Below are positions 31,683 through 43,019 of a stretch of DNA of 64,000 nt, piece after piece (positions within the stretch are counted from its first letter, which is position 1; each line of letters starts with the position of its first letter). The DNA lies in contig CAIIXF020000006.1 of the NCBI GenBank assembly GCA_903813345.2, positions 16,620,348-16,684,347 on the forward strand, written 5' to 3'. Under the pieces are notes generated by a model. It did not search any database. It was not told the origin of the DNA and was given only the letters and a program-made list of their open reading frames with translations. The translations under genes and the position numbers were made by a program. Origin of the DNA: Owenia fusiformis. Taxonomy: Eukaryota > Annelida > Polychaeta > Sabellida > Oweniidae.

Positions 31683-34600
31683 TTAGTTATCAAGTTGAAG
31701 GAGTCTCTGACATTTTGCACAGTCGTATCTGTCAGCTGTTACAAGTTTGCGGGCTTCTCGAACATTGTACCGCTTGATGCACTTGGTGTGAAACCAGTTC
31801 TCACATGTGTCACATTGCACCATGTGGCTTCCAGGTACATGAAGGTGACATTTACAATGTACACTAATGTTTACTTCAGTGAGAGATGTACATCTTGCTG
31901 ATTTAGCCTTGTGGGGAAACATTCTGATTGAGCCATTGACAAAGCAGCTTCTTAGATGGTCCCTCATCTTCTTCTTGTCAAACAGAAGTTTTTCCGGGCG
32001 TTCACCAAAAGCCAGAGCAGTAGCATTAGCTAATGCAAACAGTCCACAGTCATGTCCATTTTGCTGATTTTGGGCACACACAAGTTTGACAGGCAGCATT
32101 CCACAATTTTCCTCATCACTTGAAGGGATAGCATAGCCTCTGTACAGATGAACTAACTGTGATCTCAGAGCAGCATTGATGTTACAGTTTGGTAGCGAAT
32201 CATATACAGTAACAGTGCCACCAAAACTGCTTGAAACTACCCAATGGTTTCCAATGTGGTGGACCTGCAAGGACTCCTTATTAGCTGACTGGGCATCTAA
32301 CCTTTCCGGGTGAACAAGAGCCAGTGTATCATGGAGACTTCTTGAATCCCAAGGAAATTTTTCAGCAGTTCCCTGATGAGATACTGGCCAGCTGCAATAT
32401 GTGCATCATTGAGCCGAGCTTTTTTGTCATCAATGATTCTCTGATCCGCCTTACGCAGCTGAGTGGGGCCAACTTTGATCCAATGGTCTAAATTGGGAGG
32501 TGGGACACTATCAGTGGGGTCATCAATAACAATCTCTTCAGGAACAGGAACAACTTCCTCAGATATGATTTCCACAGTGATTTTGGACTGGTGATTGGGA
32601 GTTTCTAGATGTGGCATCTTGGGAAGTGGGGGCTCACAATCATGAAGGGATGACACCCTAGCCTTTGTGTGCTCTTCTGCCCAGATTCCTACCCTTTTCC
32701 TAAACTTGTTTTTTTTTATTGGTACATTTTGTCTCCATTTAGGAAGGAAACCTCTTATCTTTTGTGATTTTCTCAACTTCCTAGGTGACGAAACCTTTAT
32801 ATTTAGTCCATTTATCTTTGGTTGAGATTGTTGCAGTTCGTCACTCAGAATTTTGGCTTTTCGGTGCTGTTGATCAAGTAGCATTGATCTATAAGTGTTT
32901 TAAACACTTGAACTGCCCGATTTCTCGCTGCAGTTGTTGACACAGTCCAATTACCAGGCGTGTCTGGTATATTGGCTTCAACATGAACAGGGCTAGGGAA
33001 AGTTATGTCTGGATTATCTTTGGGGTCCAATGTTCCATCTGCATCATTGTCTGTATCAACGATACCAGAGTTGTCACCAATATCATCTTTGTCTCCCATC
33101 ATTCCTGTCAGATCTGCATCAGATGGATGCATGAAGGGATCTTCATACATGGCATCACAACCAGGCACAATCACCTCATCCAGTTTATGGACAGGATTGG
33201 ATAAGAGGGGACTGTGTAAGAGCCATAGGTTTCTTTCTGGTGCTTTACAAACTGTCAATATATGTTTACAAGGCAGCATGTGCTTCAGCCAGTAATCACA
33301 TTGGCAACAGCAAGCCTCCTTGGTGATGGTAATTTCATACTTCTGATCACTTGATCCAATTACAGTGAAGAGGCCATTACCATGCTCAGAAAATTTTATT
33401 GGGGGGATAGTGTCTAGTTTATTCCAGATATTCCTGATGGGGAGAACAGTGCTCCTTGGCCTTTGTACCAGGGCTAGTGGTACATCCTTAGAATACTTGC
33501 AATACCCTGATGATGACTTGGCATTCTCCTCTTGGTACCTGGAATGACAAAAACACAATACTGTCTCTTGAACCCAGGAAAATCCAAAAACAATGAAAAA
33601 CTTTTACTGCCTGAAAAAATGTCAAATGCCCATATCGCAATATATTTCAAGAATTTATTTTCTCGTGAGAGATAATATTTGAATTTCTTGAAAACTAAAC
33701 AATTTGGAAAATTGTGATGACTGTTAAATAGATACTATAAATAGACATGAAACCAATGTGTATACCATCAATGATCAATACTGTAATACAAATAGAAGCT
33801 TTAATTTTAAGCAATGATCTCTGGATGAACATCCAAAATGTGTTTTCAAACTTTGTATGGGCCCTTTACTTAAATACTTCTTCAATTCAAACTAACTAAC
33901 TACACTTAAGATACAGGTCTGGTATAAATTGGTGAACAATGACCTGGCACAGCTCAGTGATCCTACAGTTCTTGTATCCAGCCAGAAAACTGTACTTGAA
34001 GGTTTCATTCTGCCTCTCAACTCCATTATTTGTCTCAAGAGCTATGTTCATTTTATGGGTACGTCGGATCAAACCCATTTCTGCAATTGAAAAGTAAAGA
34101 TATGTGTTAGTTAAATAGAGTTACTGTATCTTTCTACATGTCAATGAAATTATTTATAACACGAAACAACATAACAGAGCTTCAAAATGTTTCTTTTCCA
34201 AATCAAATTGATTAAATTAAAAATAGTGTTCCTTCATGAAAAATGAAAATAAACATTATAAACTTTAATGCCCATGCAAAATAAGGCCCAGACTAGCACC
34301 TAGCACCTGGCTACGGGCCTGTTCACTACACATGTTTAAGCGAGGATCAATATGATTTTTTACACAAAGCAACGCGCTGTATTAAGGCTTTGTAAAGGGG
34401 TAAAAATCACTTTGATAGTTATATACAACCTTTAGCTTAAGCTAATAGGCCTAAGCTTAGATTAAAAAGATTTTTAATAAAATAATTCACAAATTTATAA
34501 ACTCTTTCTAGTTCAACAATGACATGTCAAGCTTTGTCAAGAGGTGACATCACGTCAGTTCCTTACCAAAATCCTTCTCCTTTTTGATTACCCTCCACTT

Positions 34601-34684
34601 TGTCCTCAGATCAGATGAATACTCACTAAAAAACTCGTTTAATTCATCAACATTTTCAAAACAGAAATCGAAATTCCCCACCAT
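31683..34684 (-). pseudogene. MULE transposase-derived protein: SWIM, Ulp1/C48-like and PHD domains
   Basis: Exon 1, 34684-34567 (MVGNFDFCFENVDELNEFFS..., a FAR1/FLYWCH-like N-terminus); exon 2, 34080-33906 (NNGVERQNETFKYSFL, the region after the DDE core in MULE transposases); exon 3, 33538-31683. Phases fit (G|AA, AA|G). Exon 3 has a SWIM finger CQCDYWLKHMLPCKH, an acidic linker, then a C48 cysteine protease-like part (NHWVV with His, VYDSL with Asp, QQNGHDCGLF with Gln and Cys) and a PHD finger (CKCHLHVPGSHMVQCDTCEN, WFH, CAKC). Frameshifts lie near 32870 and 32320. About 300 residues that should hold the DDE core are absent between exons 1 and 2, which nevertheless splice in frame. SWIM binds DNA; the Ulp1-like part would act on SUMO-like substrates. 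Confidence 0.75.
34307..34322. repeat. end fragment of the CAGGCCCGTAGCCAGG MITE
   Basis: CCTGGCTACGGGCCTG, identical to the right end of the MITE at 44988-45174. It lies in the MULE's first intron. Confidence 0.55.
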
Positions 34685-34774
34685 TTTGATATGTGATGTT
34701 TTACGCCACTTATCTTTGATTCATCGAACTTATCAGGCAATCTCGGATATGAAATAGAGCCGACCGGTGCGAGA

Positions 34775-35647
34775 CTGATGTTTTTTAATGTGGGGAAACT
34801 TTCATACTTCCCCAGAGACAAAGCAAGGGGCAAGGAAACTCCCCAAACCAAGAAATGACAGTCTTGCATTGGTCATCTTACTGTCGCAATATAATTTACA
34901 ACCTAAAGGTAGTTTTTTGTAAATCATGCCTTTTTCGGCTCCAGGAGCATTTTTATCCCCGTGAAGAAAATCCATTAACTTTCCTTTTACTTTAAGTTTT
35001 TTCATGAAGGATTTCTTGTACTGAATTTGATTATTCTGACTCTCAATATTTATGTTTGCATCTCATAAATGCCTTGTTATGGTTTTCATCTGACCATATG
35101 ATAACCTTGCGGCACTTTTCATTGAAACAGTTTGTCGTTGTATTGTCTTTATTGTATGTCAGCATGTTCCTTTGTTTCTTTTTCCTGGATTCATTGAGAA
35201 TTTCTTTAAGACATCTGATGTAACATGGGCTCATTATTATCACCACCAATCACTTTTCTGCATTTTTATTTTACGCGCTCTTTTACGTTTTAAAGGAGAT
35301 GATGCTTTTTCACTGGAGACTTGAGATTTCTCTATTTTCATGAAGATGAAGGGCTGAAATAAGTTTATTATCTATGATTAAAATCTAATGACTTTATAAC
35401 CCCTAAATCACTACAGTCATAAAAAGATTAAACAAGAATACATAAGCGCAAATGCCAAAGGGAAGGGTGACTAAAAACTTTAAAGAAACGCAACTGTAAG
35501 TGTAAATCTGTCATAAGAAAAGTAGACCCTATATATCCCAAAACCATGATCTAAGTTAACGTGAAAAGAAACAATGTCAAACACCCCCCTCCTCCTCCAA
35601 TCGAGAACCAATATGACAATCCAGGACCAGAACACCAAGGGATGCAT
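34775..35647 (-). other. region with unassigned exon-like frames
   Basis: Short - strand frames: 35005-34802 (KKLKVKGKLMDFLHGDKN) and 35249-35043 (CFNEKCRKVIIW, HNKAFMRCKH), plus a basic segment after an acceptor at about 35350 (SSPLKRKRARKIKMQK). The Cys/His content and basic stretch suggest coding ancestry, but no frame joins convincingly and the family is unknown. Confidence 0.25.
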
Positions 35648-35655
35648 TTGAAGAG

Positions 35656-38210
35656 TAGGGTGGTCCAAAATATGGCGAAAAACCAACTTTTTTCAGATCA
35701 TGTTCCTCATTTCACTTACTGTTGTCCATGACCTAAAACACCTGCACACCAAATTTTAAGACCCAAATCACATGGGAAATTTACCCACGCTTCGACTGAA
35801 AATTCGGTTATTTCATGATTTTTTGCTATTTTCGATAAATTGTCATCTCCCTTTTCCTGGTATAATATGTTTCTATTTTTTCATAATAAACATTTTTGTG
35901 GGACTCTTTATTACTTCATAATACTAGGAACCCATACACCAAATGTTGAGACCCAAATCCCATGGGAAATTTACCCACGCTTCGACTGAAAAATTCTGTT
36001 ATTTCATGATTTTTTGCTATTTTCGATAAATTGCTATCTCCATTTTCCTGGTATAAAATGGTAGATGTCTTTTCATAATAAATATTTTTGGATGACTCTT
36101 TATTACTTCATAATACTTAGGAACCCATACATCAAATTTTGAGACCCAAATCCCATGGGAAATTTACCCACGCTTCGACTGAAAAATTGGGTTATTTCAT
36201 ATACAATACAATACATCTCTATTTTCCTGGTATTATATGTTTCTATTTTTTATAATAAATATTTTGGGAGGACTCTTTATTACTTCATAATACGAGGAAC
36301 CCATACCCCAAATATGCACCAAATTTTGAGACCCTGGCCCCATGAGAAATTAATTCATGCTTCAACCAAAAATTTTTGATTTTCTGCGAATTTTCTCCTA
36401 TTTTCAATAGATCAATATTAATCTTATATTTAGTTTTTAAACATTTTAGGAGGACATTAATACGTTCTTAATACTAGGAACCCATTGGCATACATTTAAT
36501 ATGTACCAAATGTTTAGACCTGAACCCCATGGGAAATTCACGTTTGCTTTGATCATATAATTTTGATTTTTGTCGTTTAGAGCACCATATCATTGTTGTG
36601 TGATGTGCAATTTGTAATAAATTGTATTACACGTTGTCTTAATTATCCTGTTTGGCCTTACATACGTTACATCGTGAAAGATGGTTATATAGTACTTTAA
36701 GGTAATTCCTTATTTTCAGTTTTAATGGCTTCCTAATTGGAGCCCCGTGTTTTTTCAGGAACACATAACTCATTCCATTCAGATGCACAAACAGTGTATA
36801 AACATAGCACATAGTACATTATAGAAAATTACTAACCATCAACTAATAATCTAAATACATATTTGAACTCAGTGTAAAATTGAAAGAGCTGACCAAGTAT
36901 GGAATGAGTTCCAGAAATAACATTGGATTCCACTTAAAATTTCTGAACATACAGAATTACCTTAAGTGTTTCTCATTGCTCTTCCTATCTTCTACATTGT
37001 GTACTTTCAGGGCATGAACATTTTCAGAGAAATGACAAAGCTCAGTGGAAGCTTGAATCCCTTGAAGATTTGGTACAGGCTTACTGGTTACAACAGAGAC
37101 CATGCCATTGATACATTGATCAATCAAAAAATCATTTCTCCAAAGAAAATCAGATTTGATATTTGACCTTACCCTGCAAAGATGTGAGAAAGAATATGAC
37201 ATCTCACACAAATCCAAACAAAGTCCTGTGATGTATCCCTACTGAAACCAACAAACCAAATCTTCAAGGCATTTGAGTTGCTGTCGAGTCATCACTTCTT
37301 AATATTAACCACAGTATATAAATGTACAAGTAAAAGATCCTAAATTTTCCCCAAACTACTGAATTTGTCGCCTTTCAATAAGACTTAAAGTCTTGATATT
37401 TAGGTGTTTCTTTGGATTAAGAAGGAATTACCATAATGTTTATTAACATATTATGCCCCTAAAACAGACATCATAAGCTATCATAAGCACCAGTTTTCAG
37501 TCAAAGCATGGGTAACGTTCTCATTGGATTTGGGTCTCAAAATTTGGTGGATATTTGGTGTATGGGTTTTTAGTAATTTGAAGTAATAAAGAGTCCTCAA
37601 AAATGTTTATTATAAAAACATATCGTACCAGGAAAATGGAGACAGCAATTTATTGAAAATCTGAAAAATGTGAAAATCACAATTTTTCAGTCAAACCATG
37701 GGTAAATTTCCCATGGGATTTGGGTCTCAAAATTTGGTGTATGGGTTCCTAGTATTATGAAGTAATAAAGAGTCATCCAAAAATATTTATTATGAAAAAA
37801 TAGAAACATATTATACCAGGAAAATGGAGACAGTAATCTATTGAAAATCGGACAACTGTGAAAATCACAATTTTTCAGTCAAAGCATGGGTAAATTTCAC
37901 ATGGGATTTGGGTCTCAAAATTTGGTGTTTGGGCTCCTAGTATTATTAAGTAATAAAGAGTCCTACAAAAATGTTTATTATGAAAAAATAGAAACATTTT
38001 ATACCAGGAAAAAGGAGATGGCAATTTATCGAAAATAGCAAAAAATCATGAAATAACCGAATTTTTCAGTCGAAGCGTGGGTAAATTTCCCATGGGATTT
38101 GGGTCTTAAAATTTGGTGTGCAGGTGTTTTAGGTCATGGACAACAGTAAGTCAAATGAGGAAGATGATCCGAAAGAAAGTTGGTTTTTCGCCATATTTTG
38201 GACCACCCTA
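35656..38210. mobile_element. hAT-like foldback transposon with 8-bp target duplication
   Basis: The ends TAGGGTGGTCC and GGACCACCCTA sit between perfect duplications TTGAAGAG (35648-35655, 38211-38218). The arms, about 880 bp (35656-36540) and 720 bp (37490-38210), are inverted copies and each is built from tandem units of about 190 bp marked by GGGAAATTTACCCACGCTTC (35774, 35964, 36158, with a diverged one near 36344). No gene. Length 2555 bp. The TIR start and 8-bp duplication fit hAT. Confidence 0.9.
36691..36970. mobile_element. possible MITE nested in the foldback element
   Basis: ACTTTAAGGTAATTCC at about 36692 and its inverse AGAATTACCTTAAGTG at about 36954-36969, with a second inner pair (GGAACACATAACTCATTCCA / TGGAATGAGTTCC). 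It lies in the loop between the long arms. Confidence 0.4.
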
Positions 38211-38218
38211 TTGAAGAG

Positions 38219-38869
38219 ATGCACCTGAAGAGTTAATGGGCTTTTCATAATTAAGATCAAGGGGCAGATAAGAGTTGTTAGAACTTAATCAAAATTAATA
38301 AATAATTGTTTAATTGTTCTTACCTTGCTTTTGGTTTTACAAACACGATGGTCTTTGATAGATGATTTTCTACGTACAAGATGGGTGAGCAGTTGTTCTT
38401 CTAGTTTTGAGAAGTTCTGAGAAGCTTATACATGCATCCCATGCATCATGGAGGTGCCTATTGCTGAACTGTCCAGACATTGTTTTTAGGAGTACTCTGG
38501 ATGGTTAATCATTCTCATTGGAGGTTAAGTCTATTTAATCTTCCTCAGATAGTTTACGTTTAATTGATTTGACATTTTGAGAGAACAGCTCACAAATGGT
38601 ACAAACATTTTCATTCATTCATCAGAATTCCACATTTTGTTTGTAGTTTGAATAACTTCTTAAAGTCTATTATCTATTTTCGCCTTATACCTAAACTGTT
38701 TCATGCATTATAGCATCTCTGACATACTTTACTTGGATGCTTGTCCAGAACATCATTGTCCAGATTTACATTGGGGCATACATTCACAAGTTCACTTTGA
38801 ATAATAAAAATGACATCATTTTATAATTTCAAAACATGCAAAATAAAGTTTTTTGTTCGACTTTATTTA
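38219..38869. other. no gene seen
   Basis: AT-rich, nothing supported. Confidence 0.4.
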
Positions 38870-39769
38870 CATAAACAGATGTTCAATATAGCCACCATTT
38901 TGATTAATAATAGCCCTCAATCTTGCCCTGAACTGGTCAATAGCATCATTTATGTGTTGTTGGGACATTAAAGTCCACTTTTCAACTATTCTGTCTTTAA
39001 GGGACTGAGTTGATGTAAGGGGGTCATGGTACACCATTCCAGTTAGTTCTCCCCATATGTGGTAGTCACGTTGGCATCTGGTGATCTTTTGGGCCAGTGA
39101 TTAGGGGGGTGAATCTTGGTACACTCTCCTCTAAATATTCGACTGTCTTTTGGGATCTGTGGCTCTAAGCCCCATCTTGTTGGAAAATGTAATGATTCGA
39201 AAATGAGCGCATATCAGGAATAAGTCCTCTGTGTAAGACATGATCGATGTTATATTGCGCATCCATCTTTACACCTGGCTCAACAAAGTGGACTCTTGAT
39301 TTTCCTTGTTTAGACAGAGCTAATGATGCCATTATTTTACTCTGAGAACTGAGAATGTCCTACAATTAATCGACTAGGTGAACCATCTCTCTTCCTTTCT
39401 TTAACGCTGTACACTCTCTCATTCTGTGGGTTTACTGGTGCTTGAAGAGAAAAACATTTTACCAGGTAGGTCCTCTCGACTGCAGATGAGCTCCTCTACC
39501 TTTGCAATATTCTCCTCAGTCCTTGCAGACTTGGGCCTTCCACCCTTCTTACGGGATATATCACCAGTTTGTTTTAATTTGTATAATACTTTAAGTACAG
39601 CTGATTTATTCCAGTCCTTATAATGAAATTCCTGCACTATTTTACTTGCAGTCCATCCTAGATTACGATGAACCTCTACTATAACAACACAATCTTCTTT
39701 TGTCAGAACCATTCTCACAGGCAGGTATTGAAAGATTTGTCCGCTGTGACGGAGCTTGCTATTTTTCAT
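38870..39769 (-). pseudogene. mariner/Tc1-superfamily transposase relic
   Basis: The N-terminal frame (39769-39419, 116 aa) has paired helix-turn-helix features: VLTKEDCVVIVEVHRNLGWT, KIVQEFHYKDWNKSAVLKVL, GRPKSART. Downstream, in broken frames, are SRVHFVEPGVKMDAQYNIDH, VLHRGLIPDM, YIFQQDGA and SHRSQKTVEYLEESVPRF, the second catalytic Asp region (QQDGAPAHRS) of mariner-like transposases. There are several stops. The start codon lies inside the palindrome at 39720-40550. Confidence 0.75.
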
Positions 39770-40550
39770 AAAAACAGTAAGAATGCTTCACGATTTATTT
39801 TTTAACTCATATGTTTCGATATATCAAAGATAATTACTTACTCTATGCAATGGATATATCATTTGCGTGTAACCTTCACTTCTGTTTGAAGTCCAGTAAC
39901 GCTAGGAGTAAAATCTATTGAAAATGGCGCCAGAGTATCAAACTCTAAAATGAACCATTTCCTTTTTAACCTTTTAATGGCATGATATAGTGACACGATA
40001 ATATTAACATATGTTTTCAGCATAACTCTGAATGTATTAATGATATATTAATGCATTGGGTCTTTTTAATTTTTTTTTATAAAAAATAATATTAATATTT
40101 TTTGTCCGCTGTGACGGAGCATTTTCACAGTTCACATTTGCAACTGCTCCGTCACAGCGGACAAAAAAATTCAACATTATTTTTTATAAAAGAATTAAAA
40201 AGAGCAAATACATCAACATCTCATTTATACCTTCATAGTTATGCTGAAACCATGTGTAAATATTATCGTGTCACTATATCGTGACATTAGAAAGTTAAAC
40301 AAGAAATGGTACATTTTGAAGTATGATACTCCGGCGCCATTTTCAATAGCTTTTCTTCCGAGCGTAATTGGACTTCAAACAGAAGTGAAAGTTACCCGCA
40401 AATGATATATCCATTGCATTAAGTAAGTAATTTTGTATGGTATAACGAAAGATATGAGTTAAAAATAAATCGTGAAGTATTCTTAGTGTTTTTATGAAAA
40501 ATAGCATGCTCCGTCACAGCGGACAAATATTTCGATACCAGCCTGTGATT
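39720..40550. repeat. large palindrome: two head-to-head mariner 5' ends
   Basis: The arms (about 39720-40120 and 40145-40550) are inverted copies at roughly 85-90% with a 24-nt centre. The motif TTTGTCCGCTGTGACGGAGC occurs four times: near the outer and inner end of each arm, at 39739, 40103, 40145 (inverted) and 40508 (inverted). The left arm holds the transposase start codon; the right arm holds the equivalent start, which stops after about 20 codons. Confidence 0.85.
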
Positions 40551-40741
40551 CTGTAAAGTGAAAAATGAAGTCAATTATTCATGATTTTCATAATCAGTCA
40601 GGAGCTTAGAGTGATGTTTATATTCAACAAAATACATCCTTAAGACAGGAAAAACAAAACTTAAAACTCTAATAAATACAGATAGTTAATTCACACTCTA
40701 CAACACTTATGAAAATGTTCTGGTTTGAAACCCCGGCGAAA

Positions 40742-42900
40742 AAGCATGGAATAATTCCTGATTATTCGTGAATTATTCATCAATATTCATGTAAAATATT
40801 CATGAATAATCCACCAATGAAGAATAATTATTCATGAACTATTCATGAATATGCGTGATCATCAATTTGGACACTTCCCCAAAATTCTTCAAAACTGAAT
40901 TACTGGAATATTCATGAATAAACTTTCAAGGACCCGTGAAGAATAAACAAGAACAAAAAAGAAAGAAATATCAAGGAATTTTTGAAGAATAAACATGAAT
41001 TTATATTCCTTTTTATTCTTCACATTCTGATTCAGCAAAAATCATGAATTCTTCAAGCATATGCTTGAACATCAATTTGGATATTCTTCATTATTCTTCA
41101 AAATCCTTCTATGTTCATCATTTATTACTCATTTTTCATCATATGATAACTAGCACACCTGCCATGAATTATTCAAGAATAAAGATGAATAAAAATTTTA
41201 ATTGTCGTGGAATTTTATAAGAATAAAGAAGGAGAAATTTTTATGAATCTTTAAGAATACACAAGAATGAGCATTCATGATTTTTGACGAATAAACAAGA
41301 ATTAATATTCTTCTTTATTCTTCAAATTTCTAGTAAGCAAATTCATGAATTATTCAAGCATATGCTTGAACATCAATTTGGACATTCTTCATTATTCTTC
41401 ACAATCCTTCTATGTTCATCATTTATTCCCCAAATTTTCATCATATGATAACTTGCTCACCTGCCATGAATTATTAAAGAATAAAGATGAATAGAAATCC
41501 TGATTATCAGGAATTTTTTAAGAATAAAGAAGGAGAAATCTTTATGAATCTTTAAGAATACACAAGAATAAACGTTCATGATTTTTGACGAATAAACAAG
41601 AATTAATATTCTTCTTTATTCTTCAAATTTCTAGTAAGCAAATTCATGAATTATTCAAGCATATGCTTGAACATCAATTTGGACATTCTTCATTATTCTT
41701 CACAATCCTTCTATATTCATCATTTATTCCCCAAATTTTCATCATATGATAACTTGCTCACCTGCCATGAATTATTGAAGAATAAAGATGAATAGAAATC
41801 CTGATTATCAGGAATTTTTTAAGAATAAAGAAGGAGAAATCTTTATGAATCTTTAAGAATACACAAGAATAAACATTCATGATTTTTACGAATAAACAAG
41901 AATTAATATTCTTCTTTATTCTTCAAATTTCTAGTAAGCAAATTCATGAATTATTCAAGCATATGCTTGAACATCAATTTGGACATTCTTCATTATTCTT
42001 CACAAACCTTCTATGTTCATCATTTATTCCCCAAATTTTCATCATATGATTACTTGCTCACCTGCCATGAATTATTAAAGAATAAAGATGAATAGATTAT
42101 CAGAATTTTTTAAGAATAAAGAAGGAAAAATCGTCATGAATCTCTAAGAATAAACAAGAATAAACATTCTCGTTTTTGAAGAATATATATTAATAAATAT
42201 TCTTCTTTATTCTTCAAATTTCTAGGAAGCAAATTCAAGAATTATTCAAGCATATGCTTGGACATCAATTTTGATATTCTTCAATATTCTTCACAATCCC
42301 TCTATGTTCATGATTTATTCCTCAATTTTCATCATATGATAACTTGACACTTTCCATGAATTATTCAAGAATAAAGATCCTTATTATCAGGGATTTCTTA
42401 AGAATAAATGAGAAATCTTCATGAATAAACATTCATGTTTTTGATGAATAAAGAAGAATTAATATTCTTCTTTATTCTTCAAATTTCTAATCAAATTGAT
42501 GAATTATTCAAGCATATGCTTGAAAACTAATTCTTAAATATTCATCGGTAATTCTTCAATTTTCAAACTTCCAGTCACTATTGAGTTCCCAAGAATAAAG
42601 ATGAATAAACATTCAGGATTATTATTATCACTTTAGAATAATGAAGAATAAATTCTTCATGAATAAACAAGGATTCCTTTATGATTTTTAAGAATGAAAA
42701 TATTTTAAAGAATAAATGATAAAAACTTACCTCATTTCTTTTTACTGAGTTATTCATGTATATGCATCATGGGTAGTAATCAGAAAATGCTTCATTATGC
42801 ATCACCTCAATTTTTTATCTGATGTTTGCACTTTCCCTGAGTTTCTCAAGAATAAATATGAATAAAGAATAAACAATTCAATTGAAGTTACATAGAACTG
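40742..42900. repeat. left subterminal tandem array, about 300-bp period
   Basis: The perfect palindrome CAAGCATATGCTTG occurs at 41054, 41355, 41656, 41956, 42247 and 42509 (spacings 301, 301, 300, 291, 262). Units also share CATCATATGATAACTTG and AATATTCTTCTTTATTCTTC. The central copies are nearly identical; the outer ones are decayed. Confidence 0.95.
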
Positions 42901-43019
42901 CTTTATATTATTCTTAACAAATACTGTCAAACTACAAAATGAGTGTCCTTCTACAGGAAAGTTACAAAGTTACAAATACAAGTGTCTTGTCAAGTTGCAA
43001 ATACAAGTGTCTTACGCAT

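Larger units (their letters stand above)
30252..34765 (-). mobile_element. Mutator-like element (MULE) with 64-bp TIRs and 9-bp target duplication
   Basis: The left TIR 30252-30315 and right TIR 34702-34765 (inverted) match at about 58 of 64 bases, beginning GGTCGGC and containing ATTTCATATCCGAGATTGCC. They are flanked by GGTGCGAGA at 30242-30250 and 34766-34774, a perfect 9-bp duplication, the Mutator hallmark. The core ATCCGAGATTRCCTGATT recurs at about 30357 and 30400, giving three subterminal copies at the left end only. One gene on the - strand encodes a SWIM, Ulp1-like and PHD protein, but the DDE core is missing. Confidence 0.85.

Noticed and set aside
31302-31901. + strand frames with repeated LGASVHFRG/LEKG peptides
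   Set aside because: They translate the minisatellite next to the MULE gene and its antisense; no gene.
40742-42900. CRISPR-like array
   Set aside because: Units of 300 bp without a short repeat/spacer pattern, in animal DNA; it is a transposon subterminal array.
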